From a bacterium (GTDB lineage Bacteria; Desulfobacterota; JAPLJL01), in assembly GCA_028713675.1 (NCBI GenBank), contig JAQTNV010000060.1:1-20280 (forward strand): 20,280 bases of DNA, given 5' to 3'. Shown piece after piece: positions 7,204 to 15,182 of this stretch; positions within the stretch are counted from its first letter, which is position 1; every line of letters starts with the position of its first letter. A model generated the notes under the pieces. The model saw only the letters and a list, made by a program, of their open reading frames with translations. It was not told the origin of the DNA and did no database searches. A program made the translations under genes and the position numbers.

Positions 7204-9600
7204 TTACTTGTTTAAGCTTGCCTTTATCCTCTCGCTCGCCTCAATCGCGTCCTTGGCGTATATATCGGCGCCGATCTTCCGGGCATACTCATCGTTAACC
7301 ACCGCCCCGCCGACCGCGGTTACCGCTTTGACCCCCTGCTCCCGGAGAAGCTTGACCACTTCCTCCATCCTCCCAATCGTCGTGGTCATCAGCGCCGACA
7401 AACCCACAACCTCCGCTTTTTCCGACCGGGCCGTTTCCAGGATCTTTTTCGCCGGCACGGATTTGCCCAGGTCAATCACCTGGAAACCGTTGGCCTTCAG
7501 CACCGCGCCCACCAGGTTCTTCCCCAGGTCGTGAATATCGCCCTCAACCGTCGCGAGAATAATCTTCCGTTTCCGGGCCGTCTTTTCCGCGGGCAGATGT
7601 CTCTCCACCATCTCCAGGGCGGAAGCCATCGCCTCCGCGGCCAGCATCACCTGGGGGAGAAAGATCTCGTTCCGGCCGAATCGGTCGCCCAGCTCCTTCA
7701 TGGCGGGAAGAAGCTTTTCCTCCACGACTCTCAGTGGTTCGCTTCCCGAACCGATCAGGCGCTTCACCTCTTCGTTTAACCGGTCTTTTTCCCCGGAGGC
7801 CAGATAGCGGTAAAAAACATCCTGGTTTTTTGTTTCCTCCCGGTTTCCAGCGAAAAATCTCAGGTATCGGCCCGCGGCCGGGTCCTGGCCCAGAAGGAGC
7901 CGCGCTGCGGCCAGGGCTCCCTGGGTCTCCCGGTTGGCGGGATTGCCGAAAAACACCTCGGCGCCCTGGGCCAGCACCATCGCGAGGAAATGGGCGTTGA
8001 GCGTGGACCTCTCGGGAAGGCCGAAGGAAACATTATCCACCCCCAGGATCACCGGCAGTCTCAGCCGTTTTCGGATCAGGGAAAGGGATTTGAGCGTGGC
8101 CTGCGGACCATCCGGGGCCGCCGAAACCGTCAGGACTACCGGGTCGATGATCAGGTCTTCGGCCGGGAAATCGTGCCGGCGGAAATAGGACTTGATTCTC
8201 CGGGCCAGGCGGAGCCGGCCCTCGGGTTCCTCCGGGATCCCTTTCCCGTCCAGGGTAATTCCCACCACCGCGGCCCCGTATCTGCGGGCGAGTTTAAGGA
8301 TTTCGGAAAGTCTGGCCCGGTCCGCCGAAGTCGAATTAATCAGGGCCTTGCCGTCTGCCGCCCGGAGACCGGCCTCGATCACCCGGGGATCCGGGGAATC
8401 GATCAGGACCGGAAGCGTGCTGGCCTGGTTGACCGCGAAAATAGCCTTTTCCATCAGCCGGGAATGATCGGTCGAGCCCTTGATCCCCACGTTCACATCC
8501 AGGAGATCGGCTCCCTCTTCCTCCTGTTTCCGGGCTTCCTGCCGGACTTCGTTAAATTCCTCCCGGGCCAGTTCCTCCGAAAGCAATTTTTTCCCGGTCG
8601 GGTTGATCCTGCTCCCGGCGAGCAGAGGCCCCTGGTCCCGGCTGATGACCAGGAAACGGGTGCGGCTGGCCATTTTGAGACCGGAGACCACCCGGCGGGC
8701 TCCGGCCGGGGATTTCAGTTTCTTCACCGCCTCGGCAATCTTCTGAATGTGCCGGGGATTGGTTCCGCAGCACCCGCCTAAAACCCTGACCCCCAGCGCG
8801 TAGGCTTCGGGAACCACGGCGGCCATTTCCTCCGGAGCGGCCGGATAAACCGTGGCCCCGTTCTTTAATACCGGGAGCCCCGCGTTGGCCTGAAAAATCA
8901 GGGGGCGATGGGTAAAGGACGACATCCGCCTCAGGATTTCCAGCATGTCCTTCGGGCCATGCCCGCAGTTGGAGCCGATCACCTCCACTCCCAGGGAATC
9001 GAGAATGATCGCGGCCGCCTCGGGCGGGGTGCCGAGAACGGACCTGTCCCCCGCGCTGAAAGTCATCATCGCGACGATCGGTTTCCGGGTCAGGCTCCGG
9101 ACGGCGATCACCGCCGCTTTCAATTCGCGGATGTCCAGGAAGGTTTCCAGGTGAAACAGGTCAGCGCCTCCGGCCAATAAGGCCCGGGCCTGCTCGGTAT
9201 AGATTTCCACCGCCTCGTTGAAAGTCAGTTCTCCCAGGGGTTCGACAAACTTCCCGGTCGGCCCGATGGAAGCCGAAACCAGGGAGTTTTCCTTCCCGAT
9301 CGCTTCCCGGGCAATCTCGACCGACTTCCGGTTTATCTCTTCCAGTTTGCCGGTCAGGCCGTATTGGGAAAGCTTGACCCGGTTGCCCCCGAAAGAGTTG
9401 GTCACCATGATTTCCGCCCCGGCTTCGAGATAAGCCCGGTGGACCTTCGCCACCAGCTCTGGCCTGGAGATATTGAGTTCCTCCGGAAGGCCCCCCGGCG
9501 GGAGGCCCAGTTCCTGGAGCATGGTCCCCTTGGCCCCGTCGAGGACCAGGATGCGGCGCTTGATTTCTTTCCGGAAATCCATGACCTTCTTCGTTTTCAT
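7204..9600 (-). CDS. metH: Cobalamin-dependent methionine synthase (MetH-like) without reactivation domain
   Basis: Three modules, numbered from the ATG at 9600 (798 residues). The homocysteine/zinc domain is at about 8-300, starting ILVLDGAKGTMLQE, with Zn ligands C212 (SNCGHGP) and C277/C278 (GGCCGTNP). The pterin-binding DHPS-like domain is at about 316-576 (SRINPTGKK, DVNVG, NSTSAD, GVDNVSFGLP). The B12 cap is at about 596-671, and the B12 domain at about 677-798 has D688-x-H690-x-x-G693. It would move methyl from methyl-tetrahydrofolate through cobalamin to homocysteine. The C-terminal AdoMet reactivation domain of E. coli MetH (about 1,200 residues) is absent, as in short anaerobe/Thermotoga-type enzymes. 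A GTG at 9687 is in frame, but the residues before 9600 translate the heptamer array, so I reject it. The ATG at 9582 is a possible alternative start. Confidence 0.87.
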   Translation of the reverse strand: MKTKKVMDFRKEIKRRILVLDGAKGTMLQELGLPPGGLPEELNISRPELVAKVHRAYLEAGAEIMVTNSFGGNRVKLSQYGLTGKLEEINRKSVEIAREAIGKENSLVSASIGPTGKFVEPLGELTFNEAVEIYTEQARALLAGGADLFHLETFLDIRELKAAVIAVRSLTRKPIVAMMTFSAGDRSVLGTPPEAAAIILDSLGVEVIGSNCGHGPKDMLEILRRMSSFTHRPLIFQANAGLPVLKNGATVYPAAPEEMAAVVPEAYALGVRVLGGCCGTNPRHIQKIAEAVKKLKSPAGARRVVSGLKMASRTRFLVISRDQGPLLAGSRINPTGKKLLSEELAREEFNEVRQEARKQEEEGADLLDVNVGIKGSTDHSRLMEKAIFAVNQASTLPVLIDSPDPRVIEAGLRAADGKALINSTSADRARLSEILKLARRYGAAVVGITLDGKGIPEEPEGRLRLARRIKSYFRRHDFPAEDLIIDPVVLTVSAAPDGPQATLKSLSLIRKRLRLPVILGVDNVSFGLPERSTLNAHFLAMVLAQGAEVFFGNPANRETQGALAAARLLLGQDPAAGRYLRFFAGNREETKNQDVFYRYLASGEKDRLNEEVKRLIGSGSEPLRVVEEKLLPAMKELGDRFGRNEIFLPQVMLAAEAMASALEMVERHLPAEKTARKRKIILATVEGDIHDLGKNLVGAVLKANGFQVIDLGKSVPAKKILETARSEKAEVVGLSALMTTTIGRMEEVVKLLREQGVKAVTAVGGAVVNDEYARKIGADIYAKDAIEASERIKASLNK

Positions 9601-9643
9601 TTGCTTTATTCTGAGTATTTTCCGCCGTTTGTTCTTATTTTCT

Positions 9644-9683
9644 CTCTCAGCCCTTTGCCCTATGCTCTCTTCCCTATGCTTTT
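9644..9683 (-). repeat. Heptanucleotide array after the murI stop
   Basis: Units in register from 9646: CTCAGCC, CTTTGCC, CTATGCT, CTCTTCC, CTATGCT. It ends next to the TGA (9684-9686) of murI. In the sense direction the AGCATAG unit recurs, a relative of the GGCATAG unit after hisF. Confidence 0.65.
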
Positions 9684-10502
9684 TCACCGCAGCGAAACCT
9701 TGGAAATCTTGGTAATCGGCCGGCGGAAAAATCTTTCCCCGACCCTCATGAATTTATCCGGATTGTCGGTCACATAAAAACGCAGACGGCCGGAATCCTT
9801 TTCCCGGGCCAGTCCGGTCCCGTCCAGAAGCTCTTTCACCTCCCGGGCGGTTTCCACCGCCGAATCTATCAGCTGGACTTTCCGGCCCAATACTTCCTGG
9901 ATCACCCCCTTGAGCAAGGGGTAATGTGTGCATCCCAGGAGCGCGGTATCTATGGATCGGGACTTGAAGCCCTGGAGGTAGCGCTCGGCCACCAGCTTCG
10001 CCACCCGGTCTCCCACCCACCCTTCTTCCGCCAGCGGGACGAAAAGGGGGCAGGGAATCGCGGTAACCCGGGCCCGGGGGTTGAGGGTCAGGATATATTT
10101 TGCGTAAGCCCCGCTCCGGATGGTGGCTTCGGTCCCCAGCACCCCGATCCGGCCGGAACGGCTGGTCTTGACCGCGGTCCTCGCTCCGGCCTCCACCACC
10201 CCCAGGATGGGGAAGGAAAATTTCCGCTGCAGCTTGGGCAAGGCAATGGCCGAAGAGGTGTTGCAGGCCACCACGATCAGCTTGACCCCGAAATTCATCA
10301 GGAAAAGCACGTTTTCCTCGGAATAGCGGATAATGGTTTCGGGGGAACGCGCCCCGTAGGGGACCCGGGCGGTATCGCCCAGGTAAATCATATCTTCTCC
10401 CGGCAGGAGATCGACCAGTTCTTTCAGAACCGTCAGGCCCCCGATGCCGGAGTCGAATACCCCGATCGGCCGGTTGGGTTTAATCGCTGGAATTGAAATC
10501 AT
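9684..10502 (-). CDS. murI: Glutamate racemase
   Basis: It converts L-glutamate to D-glutamate for peptidoglycan. The two catalytic cysteines are present: C80 in VACNTSS and C191 in LLGCTHYPLL. The N-terminal IGVFDSGIGGLTVLKEL loop (Asp17) and the LGDTARVPYG motif are also intact. The 272-residue length is normal, and it is cytoplasmic. It follows rfaE2 on the same strand, giving a short envelope-precursor pair, with an 8-nt repeat array between them. Confidence 0.96.
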   Translation of the reverse strand: MISIPAIKPNRPIGVFDSGIGGLTVLKELVDLLPGEDMIYLGDTARVPYGARSPETIIRYSEENVLFLMNFGVKLIVVACNTSSAIALPKLQRKFSFPILGVVEAGARTAVKTSRSGRIGVLGTEATIRSGAYAKYILTLNPRARVTAIPCPLFVPLAEEGWVGDRVAKLVAERYLQGFKSRSIDTALLGCTHYPLLKGVIQEVLGRKVQLIDSAVETAREVKELLDGTGLAREKDSGRLRFYVTDNPDKFMRVGERFFRRPITKISKVSLR

Positions 10503-10524
10503 CGGTTTCTCTTTCCCTTGTTTC

Positions 10525-10556
10525 TGGTGCTCTTGTGCTCCGGTGTTCCGGTGCTC
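10525..10556 (-). repeat. Octanucleotide array abutting the rfaE2 stop
   Basis: Four 8-nt units: TGGTGCTC, TTGTGCTC, CGGTGTTC, CGGTGCTC. The last base is adjacent to the TAA (10557-10559) of rfaE2. Same position as the heptamer arrays, but the period is 8 and the unit is unrelated. Confidence 0.75.
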
Positions 10557-11042
10557 TTATTTATTAGACCTCTGAATTTTTTTAATGATCGCGCTGGTTG
10601 ATTTACCCCTCGCCAGGGGAATCCGGCGCACCCGGCCCCCGTAAGATCTGACCAGTTCGCCGCCGACAATCTGGTCGGCCTGCCAGTCCGCCCCTTTCAC
10701 CAGCACGTCCGGCCGGATCAGTTCGATCAGCCGGATCGGCGTGGGCTCGGCAAAAATCACCACCGCATCAACAAACGCGAGCGCCGAGAGCAGTTCCGCC
10801 CTTTCCCCCCCAGGAAGAACCGGCCGCCCCGGACCTTTGATCTTCCGGACCGATGCGTCCGAGTTCAGGCCCACAACCAGGAAATCCCCGGATTCCCGGG
10901 CCCGGCGCAGATACCGGATGTGCCCCACGTGCAGAAGGTCGAAGCAGCCGTTGGTGAAGACAACCTTCTTCCCGCGCTTTTTCAGTTTCGCCGCCAGGGA
11001 TTTGATCGCCCGGCGTGAAAATATTATTTTTTTATTTTTCAT
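10557..11042 (-). CDS. rfaE2: D-glycero-beta-D-manno-heptose 1-phosphate adenylyltransferase (stand-alone RfaE domain II)
   Basis: 161 residues forming one nucleotidyltransferase domain. VVFTNGCFDLLHVGHIRYL contains the HxGH motif (38-41). Also present are VGLNSDASVRKIKGPGRPV, ERAELLSALAFVD, PDVLVKGADW and the C-terminal KSTSAII nucleotide motif (147-153). It makes ADP-heptose for the LPS inner core from heptose 1-phosphate. The HldE kinase domain is not fused or adjacent, so a separate kinase must be elsewhere if the pathway is complete. GAGG shortly before the ATG supports the start. Confidence 0.94.
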   Translation of the reverse strand: MKNKKIIFSRRAIKSLAAKLKKRGKKVVFTNGCFDLLHVGHIRYLRRARESGDFLVVGLNSDASVRKIKGPGRPVLPGGERAELLSALAFVDAVVIFAEPTPIRLIELIRPDVLVKGADWQADQIVGGELVRSYGGRVRRIPLARGKSTSAIIKKIQRSNK

Positions 11043-11060
11043 TTACCTCATCTTTCTCTC

Positions 11061-11139
11061 GTAGGGGAGCCCCTAGTGGGCTCCCTTCTCGGGCGGGAAC
11101 CCTTCGGCTTCGCTCAGGACAAGCAAGCCCCACCCCTAC
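11061..11139. repeat. GTAGGGG...CCCCTAC palindromic element downstream of cysK
   Basis: The terminal inverted repeats are GTAGGGG (11061-11067) and CCCCTAC (11133-11139). Inside, GGGAGCCC (11065-11072) and GGGCTCCC (11078-11085) form a perfect 8-bp stem with a 5-nt loop. It carries CTTCGGCTTCGCTCAGGAC, a sequence I recognise as a common dispersed repeat in environmental genomes. A second element of the same build lies upstream of cysK. Confidence 0.6.
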
Positions 11140-11155
11140 ACAGTCTCAAGATATT

Positions 11156-11173
11156 CGCAAGCTAAAGCTTGCG
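11156..11173. repeat. Hairpin next to the cysK stop
   Basis: CGCAAGC (11156-11162) and GCTTGCG (11167-11173) form a perfect 7-bp stem with loop TAAA. It is 12 nt downstream of the cysK stop and could slow or end transcription, but no clear U-tract follows. It also resembles dispersed repeats, so terminator function is uncertain. Confidence 0.45.
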
Positions 11174-11184
11174 GCTACATCTTC

Positions 11185-12087
11185 TTAAATTAATGATGTT
11201 GAAAAATACCTTTCCGCCCGGTCGGGGAGCACCGTCACGATATTCCCTTTCATCTTCTTCGCCAGCTTCTGCGCGCCCCAAACATTGGCGCCGGAAGAAG
11301 TCCCCACTAGGAGTCCCTCTTTCCTGGCCAGCTTCCTGGTGGTGTTAATGGCATTATCGTCCGAAACGGTAATCACCTCGTCAATCAGCGACCTGTTCAT
11401 ATTCACAATCTTGGGGACGAATCCGTCCCCGATTCCCTGGATCTGATGAAACCCCGGTTCCCGCCCCAGGAGCGCCGCGCTGTTTTCCGGTTCCAAGGCC
11501 ACGATTTTGATCGACTTTTTCTTTTCTTTGAGATATTTTCCCACTCCCATCAGGGTTCCCCCGCTCCCCACCCCGGCGATGAAGGCGTTCACCTTTCCAT
11601 CCATCTGCTTCCAAATCTCCCGGGCAGTGGTTTTGTAATGGATCTCCGGGTTCCGCGGGTTCTCAAACTGCTGGGGGACATAAACCCGGCGGTTTTTCCG
11701 GGCCAGTTCCTTAACCTTGTCAATGCAGCCGTCCACACACTGCTTGGCCGGGGTCAGGATCAATTCCCCGCCCAGGGCCTTGATGATCTTTTTCCGTTCT
11801 TCGCTCATGTCTTCCGGCATCACGATGATGACCCGGTATCCCTTCTGCACCCCGACGAACACCATCCCGATGCCGGTGTTGCCCGAACTCGGCTCCACAA
11901 TGATTGAACCTGGCCGGAGTTCCCCGGAGCGCTCCGCCTCCTCGATCAGGTATTTGGCGATCCGATCCTTGACCGAGCCGGCGGGATTTAAAAATTCCGC
12001 CTTGGCAAAGATCCGCCCCCCTCCGATTTCTCGGAGCTGAAGCATCGGGGTGTTGCCCACATAATCCAGAACGTTTTTACCTTTCAT
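11185..12087 (-). CDS. cysK: Cysteine synthase (O-acetylserine sulfhydrylase)
   Basis: A PLP enzyme that makes cysteine from O-acetylserine and sulfide. Lys40 in NPAGSVKDR is the PLP lysine. PSSGNTG (66-72) is the substrate loop, GVGSGGTLMG (172-181) the phosphate cleft, QIQGIGDGFVP the conserved 2xG loop, and GTSSGAN holds the PLP-ring serine. The 300-residue length is normal. AAGGAGAT about 9 nt before the ATG is a strong ribosome-binding site. A TATAAT hexamer lies on the - strand at 12149-12154, but without a good -35 box, so it is only a possible promoter. The gene is flanked on both sides by GTAGGGG-type palindromic elements and may be its own transcription unit. Confidence 0.95.
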   Translation of the reverse strand: MKGKNVLDYVGNTPMLQLREIGGGRIFAKAEFLNPAGSVKDRIAKYLIEEAERSGELRPGSIIVEPSSGNTGIGMVFVGVQKGYRVIIVMPEDMSEERKKIIKALGGELILTPAKQCVDGCIDKVKELARKNRRVYVPQQFENPRNPEIHYKTTAREIWKQMDGKVNAFIAGVGSGGTLMGVGKYLKEKKKSIKIVALEPENSAALLGREPGFHQIQGIGDGFVPKIVNMNRSLIDEVITVSDDNAINTTRKLARKEGLLVGTSSGANVWGAQKLAKKMKGNIVTVLPDRAERYFSTSLI

Positions 12088-12178
12088 TACCGGAATCTCC
12101 TTTCGAGAAAAAATATTCCCTAACTCTCCGTATTATGCAACCCACTTGATTATAGAATCTGCCCTTATTGCTGGCTAT

Positions 12179-12232
12179 GTAGGGGCGGCCCTCCGTGGCC
12201 GCCCGCGGGAGCCGGCTGAGCGGCTACCCTAC
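12179..12232. repeat. GTAGGG...CCCTAC palindromic element upstream of cysK
   Basis: The ends are GTAGGG (12179-12184) and CCCTAC (12227-12232). Inside, GGGCGGCC (12183-12190) and GGCCGCCC (12197-12204) make a perfect 8-bp stem, and AGCCG (12210-12214) with CGGCT (12221-12225) makes a second small stem. The build is the same as the 11061-11139 element, but the interior differs. Confidence 0.6.
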
Positions 12233-12281
12233 AAAGAAAAGATATATTTCTGCACATTTTTGAAACATCACGCCAGTCGCA

Positions 12282-15023
12282 TCACTTTATCAAGACAGTT
12301 TTGATCCTCCTGTCCATTTTAACCTGGAATTGCGCCGGTGATCCTTTTATTTTCACCGGATTCATCTCCGCGGAGTCAACCGCGTAGACTTTTTTTACCC
12401 CTTCCAGACTGGTTTCCACCTCAACTTCCAGATCGGTTGTCCCGGAACGGAAAAGCCTGATGATGATCCCCTGGCCGTCCTCCGACTGCTTGACCGCCGT
12501 CACCAGGACCCGGGGATCTGAAACCTGAATCAGGCTGGCCCCGGAAGAAAGGCTTCCGGGATGCGAGCCGGTCTCCGCCGCGATCAGCGGGGAATTGAAC
12601 CCCAGCCCCCGCGACCAAAGGTTCGCTTCCGACCATCCCTGCCCCGGATGCGGATACAGAGCGTAAGCCAGGCTGTGCTCATCCGGATCGGTCCCCCGGG
12701 CGCCCAAGAGGTCCCAGGTCTCCATCGGCGTGTTCCGAAGGAGTATCAGCTCCACCTTCCCGTCGTCGCCATAATGCCAGGCGCTGGCCCCCCGGGAAAG
12801 AAAACCGAGGGCCAGGCTCGAATTGGAAAGATCAAACCATTCCAGTCCCGGCCAGAAGGTGGGATGGAAAAGCTTCTCCGCGGTCCGGGTGGCTTCTCCG
12901 AAAGGAATCGCCATGGCGGCGCTTCCCCCGGTAACCGCGGTGTCAAATTTAACCGTCAGGCTGTGTTTTTCCTGGGCCATCCTGCCGGTGGTCAGGAAAT
13001 CCAGCCGGGGAATTCCCGCGGCGATCCGGTATTCCCGAGCCACTTCTTCCCCCCCGATTGTTGAGATGACCTTAACTATCCCCGCCGTCGGCCCCGTCGC
13101 CAGGATCTGTGCCTGAGCCGGGCTCTGGCTTCCCCTGGCCAATTCCGTGAATTGCGCCTTGCCCTCCGATTCGTTACCCAGCCGCCAGAGCCCGCCTTCG
13201 TCGTAATAAAGAACCGGATCATTGGAAGGCCCGGTGACCAGATTATGGCCGCCGGCCTTTTCGATGAACTCGGTGATAGCGTACCCCAGGCTGGAATCGA
13301 GCCGGGCCCGGATTTGGTCATTTTCCAAAACCAGGTCATTGCCTTCGGCCCGGACCAGCGGGACGGCCGCGCCCGCCGCGGAACAGGTTGCGACCTGATA
13401 GGAGTTATATCCCACCGGGGGTATTCCGGCAGCCACGAAAGCGATGGTTTTCCCTTCTCCTTCCGGCCAGACCTGCCCCGGGATTTCCGTTCCTTCGGGG
13501 TCCTTAAGGCAAAGCGGATCCGGCGGGGTTTCCTGCAACTCCGCTACCACCAGGTCCGTCCGGCTAAAGCTCTCCGGATTGAAAACCACGATGGAATTTC
13601 CTCCGGCCCGGGAGGTATCGACCGCCAGGGCGAAGGATCCCAGGATTTCATCAAGAACCGTTTCCGCGCCGGTCAAAGCGTTTTCCAGCATCGGGATCTG
13701 TTCCCCCCGGTAGACCGCGTCCGGGGCGGTTCCGGTAATGAAGTCATGATGGTTGGCGAAAGCGACCGTTTGCCAGAGCGCTTTCAGCTTTTCCTCCGGG
13801 TAGGCGATCGCCGCCTTCCGCCCGATCAAGGCAAGTTTTTCGATGGCGGCCAGCCGATAAGTCAGTTTCCGGTGCATTTCCTTCAAAGCCGGGCGGGAAG
13901 CGTAGAACCCCATGAAATAAGGATTGGGATCGAGTTGAAAATGCTGGAGTTCATCCCGGTGAAAACCCACCAGCCGGATGTAATCCTCAAAGGTGGCCTG
14001 AACCGCATACACCCCCGTGCCGGGATAACGGTCCCGGTTCCAGGCCTCGACGTAATCGGGCAAGCCCGGTTTGGGAGGCTGAAAATCCGTCCCCACCGGG
14101 ACGAAAAGATAATGGGTCGGGCTGATCGGCTCGAGGGCATCAATATATGTCTGCACCTGGGCGTTGGTATCATCCGGGTCGGTGTAAACCGTCCCCATCC
14201 CGCCCGGGAGCGGGATCGTCCCCTGGGTATCGATCGAATCACCCTGTCCGTAGGAATTCGGCATCCAGTGGACCAGGACTTCCGACCCGTCATCGGCATC
14301 CCAGATAAAATCGATCGCTTTGGAACTCCGCAATTTCTCCGCGGTCGAGCCCGGCAGGGGATCCTGAATGCCCTGGAATCGCAGGTTGGTATCGTTCCCG
14401 TCCACCCGGGCGAAGCTGACCGCCCCATAACCGAGGGAGTTGAGAATGGCGGGAAGCGAGGGGGTATGACCGAAGCTGTCCGGCTGCCAGGCGGCCACCG
14501 GCCTGACCCCGAATGAATTCCGGGTATAATTGATTCCCTGGAGCCAGTCCCGGATCAGCGCCTCCCCGGTCGGGAGCAAGGTATCCGGGCTGGACATCCC
14601 TCCCCCCACGATCCGGAACCTTCCCGACCGGATAAAATCCGCCGCGGAAGATAAAAGCTCCGGATGATCATTGAGAAAAAATTTGAGCTCGTATATTTCC
14701 CCCAGCGAATAGGAATAACGGGGATCGCCCTGGAGTAATCCGAAGGCGCCGGTAAAAATCTTTTCCAGCCAGAGATCGTAATACTGCTGGTGGGTCATCT
14801 GCCAATCAAGATCGATATGGACCGACTGGCTGAAAACCACCACTTTTCCCGCCGCGTCCGGGATTCCCAGGAGCTTCCGCAGCTCCGGCTCGCTTTTCGG
14901 AGCCAGGATCCCGGCCTTCCCTTTGCCGCCCGAACATGCGCCGAGGGTCAGGAGAATCACTCCCAAAACCGAGAAGAAAACCATTCGGCGCCATCGGATG
15001 CCTTGTGAGATCCGCTTCATCAT
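12282..15023 (-). CDS. Glycoside hydrolase family 38 alpha-mannosidase-like lipoprotein
   Basis: 913 residues. The signal peptide ends in the lipobox LGAC (Cys30). The GH38 catalytic domain begins at about residue 60. SVHIDLDW holds zinc ligands H69 and D71. AWQPDSFGHTPSLPAIL holds D182, the expected nucleophile and zinc ligand. ANHHDFITGT (423-432) is the second canonical GH38 His-rich motif. Beta-sandwich C-terminal domains fill residues from about 470. Known members hydrolyse alpha-mannosides with retention; the lipid anchor places this one in the periplasm or at the cell surface, for scavenging or remodelling glycans. It has no SusCD-type neighbours. The start lies after GGAG/AAGG; a second ATG follows directly at 15020. 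Family certain, substrate linkage unknown. Confidence 0.9.
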   Translation of the reverse strand: MMKRISQGIRWRRMVFFSVLGVILLTLGACSGGKGKAGILAPKSEPELRKLLGIPDAAGKVVVFSQSVHIDLDWQMTHQQYYDLWLEKIFTGAFGLLQGDPRYSYSLGEIYELKFFLNDHPELLSSAADFIRSGRFRIVGGGMSSPDTLLPTGEALIRDWLQGINYTRNSFGVRPVAAWQPDSFGHTPSLPAILNSLGYGAVSFARVDGNDTNLRFQGIQDPLPGSTAEKLRSSKAIDFIWDADDGSEVLVHWMPNSYGQGDSIDTQGTIPLPGGMGTVYTDPDDTNAQVQTYIDALEPISPTHYLFVPVGTDFQPPKPGLPDYVEAWNRDRYPGTGVYAVQATFEDYIRLVGFHRDELQHFQLDPNPYFMGFYASRPALKEMHRKLTYRLAAIEKLALIGRKAAIAYPEEKLKALWQTVAFANHHDFITGTAPDAVYRGEQIPMLENALTGAETVLDEILGSFALAVDTSRAGGNSIVVFNPESFSRTDLVVAELQETPPDPLCLKDPEGTEIPGQVWPEGEGKTIAFVAAGIPPVGYNSYQVATCSAAGAAVPLVRAEGNDLVLENDQIRARLDSSLGYAITEFIEKAGGHNLVTGPSNDPVLYYDEGGLWRLGNESEGKAQFTELARGSQSPAQAQILATGPTAGIVKVISTIGGEEVAREYRIAAGIPRLDFLTTGRMAQEKHSLTVKFDTAVTGGSAAMAIPFGEATRTAEKLFHPTFWPGLEWFDLSNSSLALGFLSRGASAWHYGDDGKVELILLRNTPMETWDLLGARGTDPDEHSLAYALYPHPGQGWSEANLWSRGLGFNSPLIAAETGSHPGSLSSGASLIQVSDPRVLVTAVKQSEDGQGIIIRLFRSGTTDLEVEVETSLEGVKKVYAVDSAEMNPVKIKGSPAQFQVKMDRRIKTVLIK

Positions 15024-15182
15024 GCCCTTCTCTCCATTGTTCCCGGGATAAAGAACTGTCCCGCGGAGGAAATTTTACCCCATTATTCGGGATCTTGTCT
15101 CCCGGAATTTCCGGATTTCAGAATTGGAGGGATAAAAAGGAAAGAAAGAAATCGAATCGTCCGGAGAAAAGAGAACGCGCGG

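Noticed and set aside
9601-9687. An N-terminal extension of MetH from the GTG at 9687
   Set aside because: The added residues are Lys/Arg/Glu-rich, translate the heptamer array and overlap the murI stop. Family homology begins only after the ATGs at 9600/9582.
9583-9700. A cobalamin or SAM riboswitch ahead of the metH-like gene
   Set aside because: The space between murI and metH is under 90 bp, is mostly heptamer array and shows no conserved riboswitch elements.
7208-9715. Several + strand frames (for example 263 codons at 7990-8781) opposite metH
   Set aside because: They lie antisense to a protein with three intact conserved domains and have no plausible start signals or motifs.
13152-14516. 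A 454-codon open frame opposite the GH38 gene
   Set aside because: The opposite strand encodes a complete GH38 enzyme with all catalytic motifs. This frame has no recognisable motif and is the usual antisense shadow of GC-rich codons.
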